Notes under the pieces: generated by a model
The model's input: only the letters and a program-made list of their open reading frames with translations
Databases searched by the model: none
What the model was told of the DNA's origin: nothing
Assembly: GCF_900496995.4 (NCBI RefSeq)
Contig: NC_044006.1
Span: 62,727,204 to 62,791,203 of the forward strand
Origin: Aquila chrysaetos chrysaetos
Taxonomy: Eukaryota > Chordata > Aves > Accipitriformes > Accipitridae
DNA: 64,000 nt
Direction: 5' to 3'
Part shown: piece by piece, positions 40,201-54,900 of the stretch
Numbering within the stretch: the first letter of the stretch is position 1
Layout: the number at the start of each line of letters is the position of its first letter
Program-made: the position numbers and the translations under genes

Positions 40201-43200
40201 AGAAGAGAAAAATCAAACTATAAGTAGAATCTAATTCATGCAAACAAGACTTGGACATACCACTTGTACACCTTAACAGTGCAAGCTTTCAGATTCCTGA
40301 TATCACCCAAGGGCGTGAAAATAGCCTTGGTTTTATTCTGCATTTAGTCTTCAGAACTGTCCTTTTTGCTGTAGTCCTCTCCAAGGCAGTAACTAAGACT
40401 GGCCTATTGTAATAATGCTCTCCATTGGCAGATAGATATTTGATTTCTTGTGCAACAGCTTACTGCTGGTTTTGCAACCAACCAGCATATTGAGAGCCAC
40501 CAAGGAATTAGAATAAATACAAGATGTAAACATTCACTCTTCCTATTGCACTGACAGTACTATACCACCTGTCCAGCTCTTGTGTAAGAAAAGGAAAACC
40601 CTATTATCCTGCAGTAAGGTATTTAGATTGAGAGTTATGATTGCCTGGATAAGATTCTCTTTAACCCAAATGGTTTCGGATGCCTAGGGGAGGAGACAGG
40701 AGGGTAAGGACTTGCTTTTTCAAAATAATCACATTAAATTACTTATAAAAGGATTTGCTGGTGTGGAATGTACATAAGCACAGAAAAGAAATATTTAGCA
40801 GGAAATAATTTTAAGACTCAGCAGAGCTGTAATAGCCAAGGAGAGAATGAATTTATCATAACATAGGTTTTCTAATAACTCAATAGCATCCAAAGATGTA
40901 CGGGCTAAGAAAATGTGAAGGTCACAAGAAGGACCCAGCATTTAATTAGATCTCAGCATTGCAGCATACTTACCTGCCATTTTAAATCATCACCACCAAC
41001 ACTAAGGTAGCATTATAAAGAATTATAAAAATATTTCAAAGTTTAATACTGAAAATACAAACAAGAAAAGACAACATCAACATATGGGGGTTTTAAGTCA
41101 TTAAAAATCTCATTCTTTCTATTCCACATCAGAAGACTGAAGTCTGCATGTAGAAACAAACATAAGGCAGCATTTGCGGAGTCATGTAAAGGACTAGAAT
41201 CCACTGGGTAAGAAGTAACAAAGGAAAGTCAAGTGTCCTTTTTATTTTAAAAGGCTAAAGCAATAATCTTTGCAAGCACACTGAATTCTATAGTTTTGCT
41301 ACCAATTCCTACTGTAAGCTCAGAGCCTCAGGTCTTCAAAGACAGAATAACTACACCTACACATTCCAATGAAGCATGACAAGGTTTAACCTAAATAACA
41401 TAAAAGCTAACTTTAAGCTAAATTGCATAATGCAGTTACATTTATTGCCCAAATAAAGAACCAGCATTACTACTGCCATGGCAGACACCATGTTTGTGTT
41501 AGCTTTGTATTTTACTATGAATAGAGTTAATGCTCCAATAAGTCAATAGATGCTTAAAAGGTAAATAACTTAGTGTTTCATTAGATTATTTCAATATCCA
41601 CAAGAGTAGTAAAATACTCCCAGGTGAATGGATCTTGCACTATTGAGGATAAAATTTGGTAGTTCACATACAGAGAGAAGTATATTTGTTGTCACTGCAG
41701 AAATTCACTTTCAAGATTGCACTGACTTTGTACTGGGTTCAGCACATTTACACTCCCATGACAACTGCTTCTTTACAATGGTGAGGTTTAAGGAACTCTC
41801 AGTTTGTCCCCTTGTTAAATCAAAAGCTGAACCATCATTCATGCTGCAAGGAATCTAATACTAGCTTACTTTCTTGTGATGGGAATATCCACTCTGCAGA
41901 TGTTCCTACAACTCAAAACTGCAGCAGCAAGATAATCAATACGCAGCAAAACTGCCCACCCATACCACAACTAAAATCTAAACAATTTTCAGCGAAACTA
42001 TGTCTAAATTGAAGAAGGTTGCCAGAAACAGCATTCCTTGCAGCAGTTCTAACTCATTTAAGTGGGCAATTCAAACATATTTCTTCCTATGAAACAGAAT
42101 TGTTTATTTCAGAAATAGATTTACAATTCAGTGACACTGGTGAGTATTATTTATGGAAATCCTCCACGCACTTTCCATTTGAGTAACTTGAGGAATTTAA
42201 GTTTAAGCAGTCAAAGACTTCAAGTAATTTATCTTGAATTTAAGTCTATGTTAAGAGTTAGAATATGATCTATAGGTGATCTACATTTAAAAGGTGCCTT
42301 TGATATCATCACAAGCCATCAGGAGTTAAAGTTATCTAACAGACAGCCCCCATCTTGAAGGAGAAAGGACCTGTAAAGTAATATGAAATTCTAGTTTTAC
42401 AAAAAATTTAACAAGAAAGCAAAACAACAGTATATGGAGTTCATTAAACAAAACACTGCAAACAACTCAGGAACACTGATCTATATGCATCTTAGCAGCT
42501 TAAATAATTTGCATTGGTGATACAAGCAGTGTTAGAAAACTGGCAAGTCTCTAATGGGAACATTTGACATTTTTGCCCCATTTTGTCACAACAGAGGTGT
42601 CAAGTAAACATTTTTCACTCGGGTGTTTTTACGAGTTTTTTTGGTGGTTTGCTGGGGAGGGTTGGGGGTTTTTTTGTTTTGTTTTGTTTGTTTTATTCAT
42701 TACAACTAGTAAAACACACTACTAAGGGTAAAAGAGACAAAGCTTATGTATTTCTGGGCTCAAGACAAGCCTCCGCTTCTAAAATAAATGGATTGATCTG
42801 TGACCTCCAAAGAGAATCACAGTGAGATACAGACACTGTTTCAGACTCTGCATTATCCAGCTGAACTAGCCATCCTCTAGATCAGGTAGAGTCCACTGGC
42901 TAGACAGAAGTAGCCAGAGCTAGTAGCCTAGCCAAGTCAGATAACACCACCCCTGCTACTCTTTGGTCTCCCCCCACCCAATCTTCTTAGTTCAAAAAGC
43001 CTTGCAGAACCATTTCAGGTCAGATTCACTTACTGACACTCTATAGGACTCCCACCTGCAGAGCTGTTGCCTCTCCTACAAGCTTTTACAATGATATTTC
43101 CACTGTTTATCAGCCACGATAAGCAACTAGGCTGGACTCTCCTTGCCTCATGCAAAATCTTATTTTTATACAACACTAAGCAGGCTTTCTATGCCTAAGC

Positions 43201-46200
43201 CTTGGTGTAATCTTGAAGATTATACCTGACAAGGGCTGTACATTGCAATAAAACTGGCCCATTCAAGACCACACATTGCCTGGTAGGACGATCTCTGCTA
43301 TACCACGTGTCTTAATAGCATCTTCTTAGGGTGTGATGTTATTTTCTTAATTCTAAAGCTTTTGATAATGTAGCACACAACTCCAAATATACACACTACT
43401 GCTCCTTGAAAATCCTCCACAAACTCAAATTTATCCCATTACATTAACCCCTCCAGCACATCACCTAGGTTTGTTCCCCATTTCATTGGGAGCACCTCCT
43501 ATCACAAAGGGAGGACATAAGCAAGTTGCTCATACTCTGACTGTGTGCACCAAGCAACCCAGACTTCTTGTAACAGCTCTTGGCGCAGGGTAAGGACACC
43601 AGTAGTGTAAATTCAGGTCACACAGGGTTACGTTCACTGCTGAATTTGTTCAATGCCTTCATCAGCTACTTAAAATCTTTCTTTGCCTCAGTATAAAATT
43701 TCCTAACCCTCTCAACTGGCCAAGTGATTTGTATTTCATTTTAACCTGATACGTGGCATGGCTCAAGGCTCTGTCCTAGCCTAATTGTGACTGAAATAAA
43801 TGTAACACCTCTGAGTTATTTGTAGCAGTTGTCCCCATTTTTATGGGGATGACACAGATCTGTCAGCTTTAAGAAACAGAAAAAATTTTCTTGGTTTGCG
43901 TTAACAACATCCTCAGCCAGATGAAAGGAACTGGGTGGTTGAAGGGAGAAAAGAGTGGGAAGCAACAAACAATGAGAGTTAGTAAAGACCCAAAGTTAAG
44001 CGTTTTACTCTACTTTCTTGCAAACAGAGATCAAAACAGCAGCATTTAAAAATATTCTGATATCCTAGTACCCTTTAGCACCTTATGTACTCTACCATGT
44101 TATCTGTAGTTGTTCCAACAGACTGTCTGAAATCGAAGATTTTTTTTTTTCATTTTAAATGTTGCCTCAGAACAAAACCACTCTTTAGTGCTACTACCGT
44201 CATTGGCTTTGAATAAACTTTTTTGGTGCTGCAACAGACATAACACCTATGTTACAGCTTTTGCTTTTCTTCTCAGCTAAATCAGTAACACGTTTTTCTT
44301 AAACCTACATTAAAAAAAAAAAAGAATAATTTTTTTATTCTTAACGACTTCATTCCCTTTCTTTCTCTAGGAAAAAAGATTCCTCACTCTCTGCCATAGG
44401 ATGCCTGGGTGGCAGCAGTTGGAGGCACCAGCCGCACTGAAGGAACAGAACCTACACAAAACGAGGAGGCCGCTGGGACAAGCAGCTCTATCTCAAATGT
44501 ACAAGTGACTGAAAGACACCTCTGGATAACCCACTTTATTCACTTCGCTGCCTTGGACGTCCATTGCCTCACCGAACCCTCACTGAGATCACTAAGACTG
44601 CTCCAAGTCATCACTGATTGCCACAGGTCCTGCTGCTTGCCCAAGCAAAAGCTGGGGGCACTTTCCCCCCCTCCTCATCTTACTTGGAAGGAGGGGAAGA
44701 GGGTGGGAACCACCAAACACCAGGACAAATGAGGAAGACCAGACCAGACCTCTCGAGTACAAATATACACATACATATCTCAGGTTTGTCATATCACTTG
44801 CACTTTTGTCCTTAAAAAACATCTAGAACCTCACATCAGCTGAGACTATCTCAGCTTTTGCCAAGCAATCCCAAATTTTATGACGAGAATATGAAGATGA
44901 TTCACTACTGCTAACGATACTGTTTAGTGCATTGACTTACAGTAAATATGAATGCCAACAAAGTATGTTACCTCAAATTGAGTAGCACAGCTCAGAACAA
45001 GACAAATTTACCATAAGACAACCAGGCCCTATTTACATGTTCTCATCTTTATTTTCTTTCACCATTTGATTGCATGATATCTTCCTGATATTGCCTGCAT
45101 TGTGTTTTATTGTAATTTTTCAGATAGCATGCTCTATTTGACAGCATTCAGGTCTCCAGCAGGAAAAATCATTCACCTCAGTATCGGAATTGAGGCCCAA
45201 CATTGACTGTGCACAGAGAGTGAATTAACAGACTGCTGGTCTATTAAGACTGCCAAAAATGAAGCTCCTCCACCTAGCACATCCTCTGTGGATACAGCAA
45301 GGGCAGCTAATGCTGCCAGAACTTCTGAGAAGAGAAAGTGCAACTGCAATATCACAGTCTGTAAATATTAACACCAAACTATGAGTTCACTCCAGAGGCT
45401 TATAGTATACGCATTTTCTTTCAAAGTCTACTCTTGGATCAGAGAGCTCAGTCAGAGGATGGCCAAACATCATGCTGTTATGCTAGATATCAGCCTAAGA
45501 ACGCATTTTGAAAATTTGAGACACCATTAATCTCTAATTCTTATTAGGTTGTGCTCTCTACTTCCCCTTTGAGCTCCTTATTCATTATTTATTACATAGT
45601 TTTCCTCACTTTTTTGTCATTTTGATAGATTACCTTTTTTAAACTTCAGAAGTTATAGAGTTCTTATTCCTGAGATGAAGTTAACTTTTTTCCCCACTTA
45701 ATACAAATGATTTCTCATTTGCTTAAATTATAAAACTCGTATTAGAAAACTAGGTTTCTGGAATAGGGTTGTACCCTTTTTCAACACAATTTAGATATTA
45801 TTCATTCACTACACAGGAAATAAACATTTTTATCACAGTGATCTACACAGGAATGAACTTTTATTTGCTGGGGGTTTTGGGGGTTTTTTTTGTTGTTTGG
45901 TTTTGGTTTTTTTTTTTTTAATAATTGGCAAGAACCAACAACTGAATGCAGCAGAATGCATAGGCATAGGAGAAAACTCAAAGTCTTTTGCAAGATGTAG
46001 TACAAATTATGGTTAAAGATTATTATCCATTTTAAAGAATAATTCAGTATGTTCTTCTTTTCCACTGCAAAAAGCTGGGTCACACTCATCATGAGCCTTA
46101 ATAGACCTTTCAGCAGTTGTCAAAGCTACTCCACCTGAGATGTCATTTTTAACCAGAGGCATTCAGCTCTTCCTAGATGTTATTCAAATATACATGACTG

Positions 46201-49200
46201 GAGGGCTTTCTACGAGACTGTCTGAAGTAATTTGTTTTGTAACTGCCCTCCCTCCCCAACATATACCCTCACAATTTTTAACACACAGACAAGAATACTG
46301 GAAGTGTTATTCCCAAGCATGTTCACATTTCCAGTTAATGCTGTAACGGTGAAGATTTTTAACGTTATAGCATTAGCTCAGCTAATGTGCTATTCCCAGA
46401 AACCTTCAGATGATATCTAGTTCTAATGAAGTCCAGATTATTAAGAACCATCTAACAAAAGGATTCTCCTCTTTTTCTGGTTTAACAGCACTACATGACC
46501 ATGCTATGCCATCACTTTGTTTCACAACAAATTTTGGAAAAAACTGACCCAGAGTAGGGTTTTTTCCTAGGAACTTAATTTTCATTTAAGCAAGAGTTAC
46601 AATGCTGAAGTCTTTTTACAGTTTTCTCTCACCATTCACGAGAGTTTTCAATATAGATTATTTTTCTTCAAAGCAGTTCTGCAGTCTACATTGTCCTTCC
46701 AATTCATTTGTTCCTAAGCACTTTTGGAACCAGCTTCGGTAAGATTTTCAAGAGACTAATCTTCAATCATGCTTCAATTACTTACAAGCGTAACATCTCT
46801 GCTCTATGTTCTTCAGATATATAGTTACATAAACCAGGTAAATCTTTTGCTGAAATATTTAATCTATTCCACAGCATTTAAAGATGAAAGCTAAGGATTT
46901 CTGGAAATACATAGGCTCTTGGATCGTGAATACAAGAGTCAATTGCTCATTTACTTCTGTTAACCTTACATTTGCTGCCACCCAAGATTTACTAGTTTCA
47001 AGAACGAATTAAAGAGTACATTCGGCCCAAATGGCTTATGAGAAAATTTTCAAGGAAAATTTGTAACAGCAATAGGTGATGATTTTCACATAAACAAGAA
47101 CTAAAGCATATCAGATCACAAACTCTGAAATAGAGGCTGTATTTCATTCTGTAGGTGGGTTAGTACAACGGAGCTCAGATGACTGTTTAGAACCACTAGA
47201 ATATCATGGACTAACACACAATACTAGACCCAATCCCTGTATATTTAGAACCACTAGAATATCATGGACTAACACACAAATGCTAGACCCAATCCCTGTA
47301 TGCTAATATGCCTCATGTAGCAGTTCTGGATTATCTTTGTGACTTCTTGCAGTTGGATTAAAGCCAACTTAATTTGCTATTTAGTTCAAATCCAAATCCA
47401 TTCTGTTTTAGTGGAAAGCAACTTCTTCACAGTCAAAACTTTCTGCATTGCAGAAGTCACAGAATGAAGTATGCAAGACATTATTTCCCAAAATTCACTT
47501 CCATTATACATACTGAACTAACAATTGCTTCTGGTAAAACCTGGTCTAGCAGATTTTCAGACTTCCAATTAATCTAATAGCTAAGTAGCTTTTTCAAACC
47601 AATAGTTACAGATTATATTGTTAGGTTTATGTATGTTACAAAATTTATCTAACACATTAGACCAACATAGGAGAATTCACAAAGCTAACTCAACTCTTCA
47701 GTGACTCAGATACAATTCTTTCACCAACATAAGAAAACAGTCTAGTATATAGCTTCATTCATAAATTTCAATGTAAATATTTTCTCACAAGTATTATGAA
47801 AGCACTATCTATTAGGGTTGCTCCTTTATAAGTGGAAGTGACTTCAGACACCAGGTTTTTGGACTGACGAAACAATAATTGAGAAACATGCTCCTTCATA
47901 CACTTATGTACACAATTCTGTGTGAAACTTTTTTTTTTTTTTTTTAATGCTGACCTTACTATGTAGGATTGAACAAACATCCTAACAGCAGGGAAGACAT
48001 ATACAACTACATCATTATGACAAATGTCCTATAGTTTTTTCAAAGTGAAAATGAGAATTACATAGTATTAGGTACATCCTCAGACTACCAACTGTCCCTA
48101 GCTCTGGCACTTTCCTACAAATTCCCATTTTCATTATGAAATTAATAAATACCAGAACACACTTTTGGTGAAACTGTGTCATCCTCAAAGATACCACAAA
48201 ACTCTGCTGAAACTTTTGTTTTTCAACACTTGTCTGTATAAGCATTTTGGAGGGTACTAAAAATAGACTACAGTTTCTCAGGAACATTTTGTAGTAAAAA
48301 AAAAAAAAAAAAATTTCTTTTTTCCTATAGAGGTTTTCTTTATCACAGCAAAATCACAGATACTATTCTTCTGCCTTGCCTGCAAAGCTCAGTTCAGCAA
48401 AGATACAAGATCTTCTCTGACATCTGAATAGTTACATCTATTTTTCATGTCCTTGAGCATATTTTTTTTCTCTTCACAATCAGAAATTCCACAAAAATGC
48501 AAGAAATAACTAAGTGCAATACATAAATCCTCTTGTTGTGAATAAAATTAAAGGCCCCATAGAACTTTTATTGAGGAGGAAAGGAAAGCCCCAAGTTGTC
48601 AAAGTTTCTTTTTTAGGTCACTCACCTTAGGTAACTCCCATTCTGATCGGGAACCATCAGCGCTGTAGTAGTATGGTCTACCTTGTTCATCTGCGTGTTT
48701 TATCCACTGTAGGAAAAATGCAATGATAGGAAATGTAATCAGAGTGACAGTCGTAACATAGTAACTCTCTCATACTTGGAATTTGAAGTTAATTTTTAAT
48801 AAAGTGCCATCCACTTCAGCAGCATCTAGTGCACAGCCTTCTTTAACTAACCAAGGTTAGTTAGCAACGAGAGCAACACAGTTTTCAGCTTCCTAAATTG
48901 GGTTAATATTTTTTCCTTCTGTAATGCCTCAGAACATAGTGCTGCAAAATCACACAAGAGATTGTGATAAACAGGTATTTTTGAAGATGGCATATCTCAC
49001 TCTTATTGACATTACAGTGTCAGTTTAAGGAAGCACAATCTTTGCATCATATCTGTGTAAGGATTTTATACATAAGATTACAGAATTACAAGAAGCTCAA
49101 CCAGCAACTGCTGATAATTTAAGAGATAATTGCACTTGTTGAACAACTCCTTTTTTAAAACATCAACACGAACATGAGATGCAGTTCCTAAATAAATTAT

Positions 49201-51919
49201 GAAGATAATATAATTTCTGTAACCTCTATAAGCAAGTCCCACAATCAAAGAGGTAAAACTATGACAACTGTGACTCATGCAGAAAGCAAAGAATCATAAT
49301 GAGCAAAAGTCTACAAGATCGCGCAAAAATATGCACAGAAACACTCACAGTAAGGCTCTTGGGTCAAGCAGGTTTCACGAGATTGCCTTCCAATGAACTG
49401 TTTGTGATAGGAAACACTGTTTCCTGTCAATCCCAGTGCAATTTAAAAAAAGTTTGCATATTTGTCAAAACATAAGTACGTGCTCTACAGATGTTTAGCA
49501 GGAATAGAAAGCAGGATAAAGTTCCAAAACTGACATAAAACTCAATTATTTAAAGACTTCTTTCAAAAAAAACTTGCATACATCAACTGGAAAAGAAGTG
49601 GTGCTATAATATGATAGACAAACTACTGTTTCAATGAACACTTTTTGAAGTTAAAAAAACAAAATGCAACTTTAGTAAACAACTAGAAAAAGGGACTGCT
49701 TTACAAATATAAACAAATATTGTCACTTATCCTATGTGGGAGAAATTTTTATTATGTGCTCAGAATCACAGTAAGTTGTCTGTAGCAATTAGATGATCAG
49801 AATAGAACATAAATCTGCTGATACAGCTGTAGTTAAATTAAGAAGTTTGTCTACATCTGAAAGCAGTACTGAAAATCTCTAGTAAACGATGAAACTGATA
49901 AAGCAGCATTATTTTCATTTTGAAACCATCCTAACTGGAATACCTATGTAGACAAGAACAGCTCTTAAAAGACAGTAAGAAAAACATTATATTGGTATGA
50001 AGTTCTTTCCTGAAATGTAACTAAGAGGATGGGGGAGGGCAGGAATTAAAAAAAAATTATACATTATACGTTCATTTAACATAACCTGATACCCAACTGG
50101 AAATAAGAAAACTTCTTCTAAATAATGAAGAACACACATAAGGGAAAAAAAGAAGTCAGGTCAGTTGCTAAATTTTCGTGCATATTTAAAAAACAAAATG
50201 AGATACTGCTGCGGTATGCTTTCCACTTCTAGAAACAAAATCTGCATTTCTAACAGTGAATTAGTGGAAAAGATTTTGAACATGTGATGAGAAGAAGGAA
50301 AAAGTACCTTTTCATTAGTATAGTCATTGGTATATAAGGTTTGACCATGTTCATCCAACTCTTCTGACCAACCCTTTGGAGGAGAACCATACTGACTATC
50401 TGACTGGCTGTAACAAGAACTGTGGTCGTTTTCTTCTGATGAAAGATGCTACAAGTAGTCAGAAACATACAAGGCAGTTTTAAGAATGAAAGCGCTTTAA
50501 AATCTGAAAGATCAAAGATTATTTGACTAGAAAGAGAATAGTAATAAATTCAGGAAGTTCATATTTTTATATCTTACATCAGAGAATAAGAGATGCATTT
50601 TTACAGTACAAAAATATTTGACAATTGCTAGGCAATTCAAAGTATTTTCAGAACAACTGGTTTATACTGATAATTTTTTTTTTTAATTCTACTATACCAG
50701 ATTTCAGCTACTCGAATTTAAATGCCTTTTTTTTTTCCAATCTAAATTTTATTTCCCACAAATTTACATTACTGAATGATGAAGAGAGTTAGCTTTAGTA
50801 ATCTGCATTGCCTCAAAAAACTTGGGAGACCTGCTACCTTGTTTTTCTGGCAACATCCCAACTTTCATACCTAAATCCTTTTCTTCCCTTCCCAAATAGT
50901 ATCTGGAAACACAATAATCATTAAGGACAACTTGAAACTCCAGTTGCACCTTTGTAGGTCCCAGCACTTTAAAGTACTTGTGCAATGCATCCTAAAATAT
51001 TAGGAATTTCCACTCTCCTCTTCCCAACTCTGAAGTGTGTGACAACGAGCAATGCAAAAGCAACGCTTTCTACCAGGCACAGATAGCTGAGGTGTAAGAT
51101 CATTTTCTGAAGGTAGAAGTGAATTATAATGTAAGGAACAAGTTTGACATGTAAAGCAGAGAAGATTTTGCACACACACATCAAACAATTTCTGTTCCCT
51201 CATACACCTTGTTCATCTCCTTGCTAATTTATTGTAGTATTATTCAAAGCATCCATTACATGCATTAAAAAAAAAAAATCTCCCTGCATTTATCTCCCAC
51301 AACAATATCTCTATGCCACAGTCTCCTGAGGAATTCAGTGCAGATTTCCTTTCACACTATCTTGGATCCTTGGCTAGTAGGAGGCATAACACTTAAGAGG
51401 GAACACATCCTGCTATTCAGAAATTACAATAGTTAACTATTGACTAAGGTTCAATAACACAAGTATAAGGGTTTTAAGGAAAACTATAAAGCAGAAGAAA
51501 GGCAGAATTTCAATTTTAAACTAGAAAAAACCTCCCCGGAACAACTTAAATCTTACCAAAAATATCCAGGTATCAGAAACTCACCAGTTTTAAAGAGTCA
51601 GTGGTTTTAGAGACAACGTGTTTAGTGACGTTTCCAAATGATTATTACATAGGTTTTTGGTGTTAGCTTTCTGAGTACCTTACCACTTGTGTGACACAAA
51701 CTGCCTATGCTGACATGAGCCAGCCTACCAAACACAGCAAAATCCATGGGAAATTTTCAGTTCATTAATAAAGTAACATGAAAAAAAATGTAAGCATCCT
51801 CTGCAGCCTACAGAAGGCAAGCATTTAAACTACAGATTAAACAATGCTGCCTCTCTTGCTACCTCTCTAGCACATGGGGCAACATGAAATTCTGAAGTGC
51901 CAATTTCTAACCACTGGGG

Positions 51920-51951
<32 letters not shown>

Positions 51952-54900
51952 TTTTCAGTCGCATTTTTTGTGCTTGAAGAATTAAGACTGAGGAGTTGAT
52001 AAGTGCTATTGGCCCCATTTGAACTACTGTTTTATAAGATAGCTATATTGTATACACATATTTAAGTTTACATCATGTTTTAATGGTTAAATATTAAGTG
52101 CGTTGACATATGTTCAAAGTAGTAGACTTTGCACATTATTAACAGGAATTACGGCCAAATAACATAATGCATTTGTATTTGCCTCTTCCAAGCAACTCCT
52201 GATACTGACGAAACACTGTAGACATGTAAAACTAAACAGAACACTTCAAAATGAAAATTCTCCTAGGAAAAACACTGCTGTTCAGTAAGAATGACTGTTA
52301 ATGTGTCTATCTGTAAGGCAACCATATAACAATACTCTTGATGCTTCCAGACTTAACTACTATCACCTACCTTTGCAGACTTAAACAAAATTCCTGAGTT
52401 GTTACAAAGTTTGCCAAGCCAAGGCATTCCTTGTCCTTCAGCTAGTAGGAACAACTGCTCAAGCTGCATCAACAGGGGTTAGAGAACACTGGCCAAACCA
52501 CGTTCAACAACTTTCAATTTAACTTTCAACACTTTTTCAGTATTAAGTGCCTATATGCTTTTTATGTAGCATCCATGCTTTCCTCTCAGTCCCATCCCCG
52601 ATTATACTATATCACATTTAAATAAAGCCATCTTAAGCAGGCAGGTGCCCAACCTTACACCTTCTAAGAACTTTTCTGTGACACTAAAGAGAATTACAGA
52701 AAAGGTCCCCCACATCATCACTTCTACTGTCTGTCTTGGCTTTTTTCCATTTACATGGAAAATTCCCGAGGGCAGAGACCAGTTCATCACCATGCATTTA
52801 ATAAAAAAAGGAACAGTTACAGTCTCTCTTCTATCACTTAATCAGTCTAGTTTTGAAAGTTACTACTACTTCTAAAAATCAAAATAATAAGAAAGAATAC
52901 TTACTAATTAAAGGAGCTAGCATCCCTTTATCACCCTTTGTTTACTTTGAAACAAAAAATGGGGAACAAAATTGCATCTTAGCCACATGTTTTAAATGTA
53001 GTTTTCAATTTAAATGAAATCCTGTTGCTTTTCTACAGCTTGCTGGTTAATTTGTTGGTCTCTACTTCACATTATGGTCTCCTAGCTAGGTATTAGAAGT
53101 TTGCCCTTCTCTGATATGACAACATCTCATTGCTTTTACAGTACACCTTAATTAAATCACTTTACTGACAAATTTCTCCCAGTTACAGTTAAGCACTCCT
53201 TCCTCAAATACATTAACAAGTCACTACCTCTGATAAATTTTACCTGTAATTCCAAAATCTTATACACTTTCCTAGAGGCCCTGTTGACAGGACTTTACTG
53301 CTTCCCCCCACCCCATCCAAATAACTGCCATAACCTACAACTGTTTTCTTTGTGCCGTATCTGTTACCAACTTCTTTGACAAATTAGGTACAATTTTGCC
53401 CCTTCCTAATTATCCAATAAAATTCAATGTCTTAATCACATAGTTCTAAGACCAACTATAAGCTATTTCATGTTCTAATATATTACACATATATTAGAAT
53501 ATATGATCATTCACAGTTCTCATTTTTACATCATCTTGCCATTTTGCCACCTAATACAATACAAGCTGCTCTGAGGACAAATCAGTAGAGATACAACTAG
53601 CATTTAACTTTCCTGCATATGCTCTTTTATTACTAAATCTAAAGGGAAGGAGCATAACTCAGACTAGCGTATAAAAGCCAACTTAACTTCATTCTAATAA
53701 ATTAATCTGTTTTTACTAATTATTAAGGCATATTTGCTCTAAGTCTTCACAAGACAAAATTTGGGATGTCCTATATTTTACTATAGCTTAGGCTAGGATC
53801 TCAACCTTTACTCTAAATATTTTGGTTTAAGTATTCAGAGGTCAAACAAAAAGGTGAACACAAACAGTGGAGTATGAAGTACACTCCCAAATGCAGAACA
53901 TAAAAGAAAGGAAGGAAAAAAAAAGGCAGCTTCAAAAACAACACGACTGCGACCGTGCAACATATATCTCCCTAGACTCAAACTTTGATAACCCAGTCAG
54001 AGAGGACACAAATTACTTAAGGAACTTGTGCTACTGGAAATGCAAACTTATCTCTAGTTAAAAATTAACCAAAACACGCATCATCCATTGGTCTTACTAA
54101 GACTGAAAGCTTGATAGATCTAACTGTCTGAAGGCCAATCTGTGATACCTCAAGCATCACAAATAAACGGAAGAACTGAGCTGAAATAAGTTATGGGCAA
54201 TAAAAGAAATTTTAAAAAAAAAAAAAAAATCAAACTTCCCAAACACGCAACCATGTGGTGAAGTTGTGGTAGAGCTATGAAAGAGTCAGAGGTATCATTT
54301 GCAGATGGGGAGGGAGAAAGAACTATTAGAAGTCCTTCCACGAAAAGAAGGAAGAATGACAACAGAAAATCAGTTACACTTGCTACAGGGAAAGTTACTA
54401 CTGAAAAAAGCAATCACCTTATCCAGACTAAAAACAGAGCCTTATCCAACAAAAGAACAGCCAGTGAGAAATTAATAGACCATTGGCAGAGATATCAAAG
54501 TGACAACCACAAACATTTCACCAGTTTACCTGTTGCTGCCACTAGCCTGTGGTAAGAAAATTTGGCTGTTTAAATGCTTGCAGATGTCACAGCTGCTATG
54601 AAGGCCATTGCCAAAGGCAATGAAAGGGTCCCCTTTTTCCTTTCTCTCCTGTTTCTGGCACTACCATCCCAGAGGTAGACTTCTACGAGAGGGATTCCAG
54701 CAATCTAAAATTTCTGAGCAGTCCACAATTAAATTTTAAAACTAAACATTCTCATAGGCTCAGGAGGAAATCCACCTAAACTATACATATTTGAAGAGGG
54801 TATATAAAAGTGAAATATGTAGATTTCTTGATGTTTGCTTTTTCTTTCAATCAGGAAACTGATTAACCCAAGTACTGTTTGAACACAAGAGCACTACTTC

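Larger units (their letters stand above)
40197..48625 (-). other. Intron, 8.4 kb
   Basis: Largest complete intron. It holds G/T-rich simple tracts at 42640-42697 and 45870-45921, a possible fossil reverse transcriptase at 43350-43900, a 58-base tandem duplication at 47186-47301, a T run at 47930-47945 and an A run at about 48297-48313. A 107-codon open frame at 44409-44732 (plus) has no recognised domain. Confidence 0.8.

Noticed and set aside
44409..44732. 107-codon frame starting MAAVGGTSRTEG
   Set aside because: The start looks gene-like but there is no domain, no splice signal and no poly(A) signal suited to a gene; treated as intronic chance frame.
45870..45921. Telomere-like GGGGGTTTT repeat
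   Set aside because: Only two irregular units inside a G/T-rich simple tract; vertebrate telomeres are TTAGGG.
50250..50468. 72-codon minus-strand frame over the WW-like exon
   Set aside because: It is an out-of-frame shadow of the true exon 50308-50448, whose phase is fixed by its neighbours.
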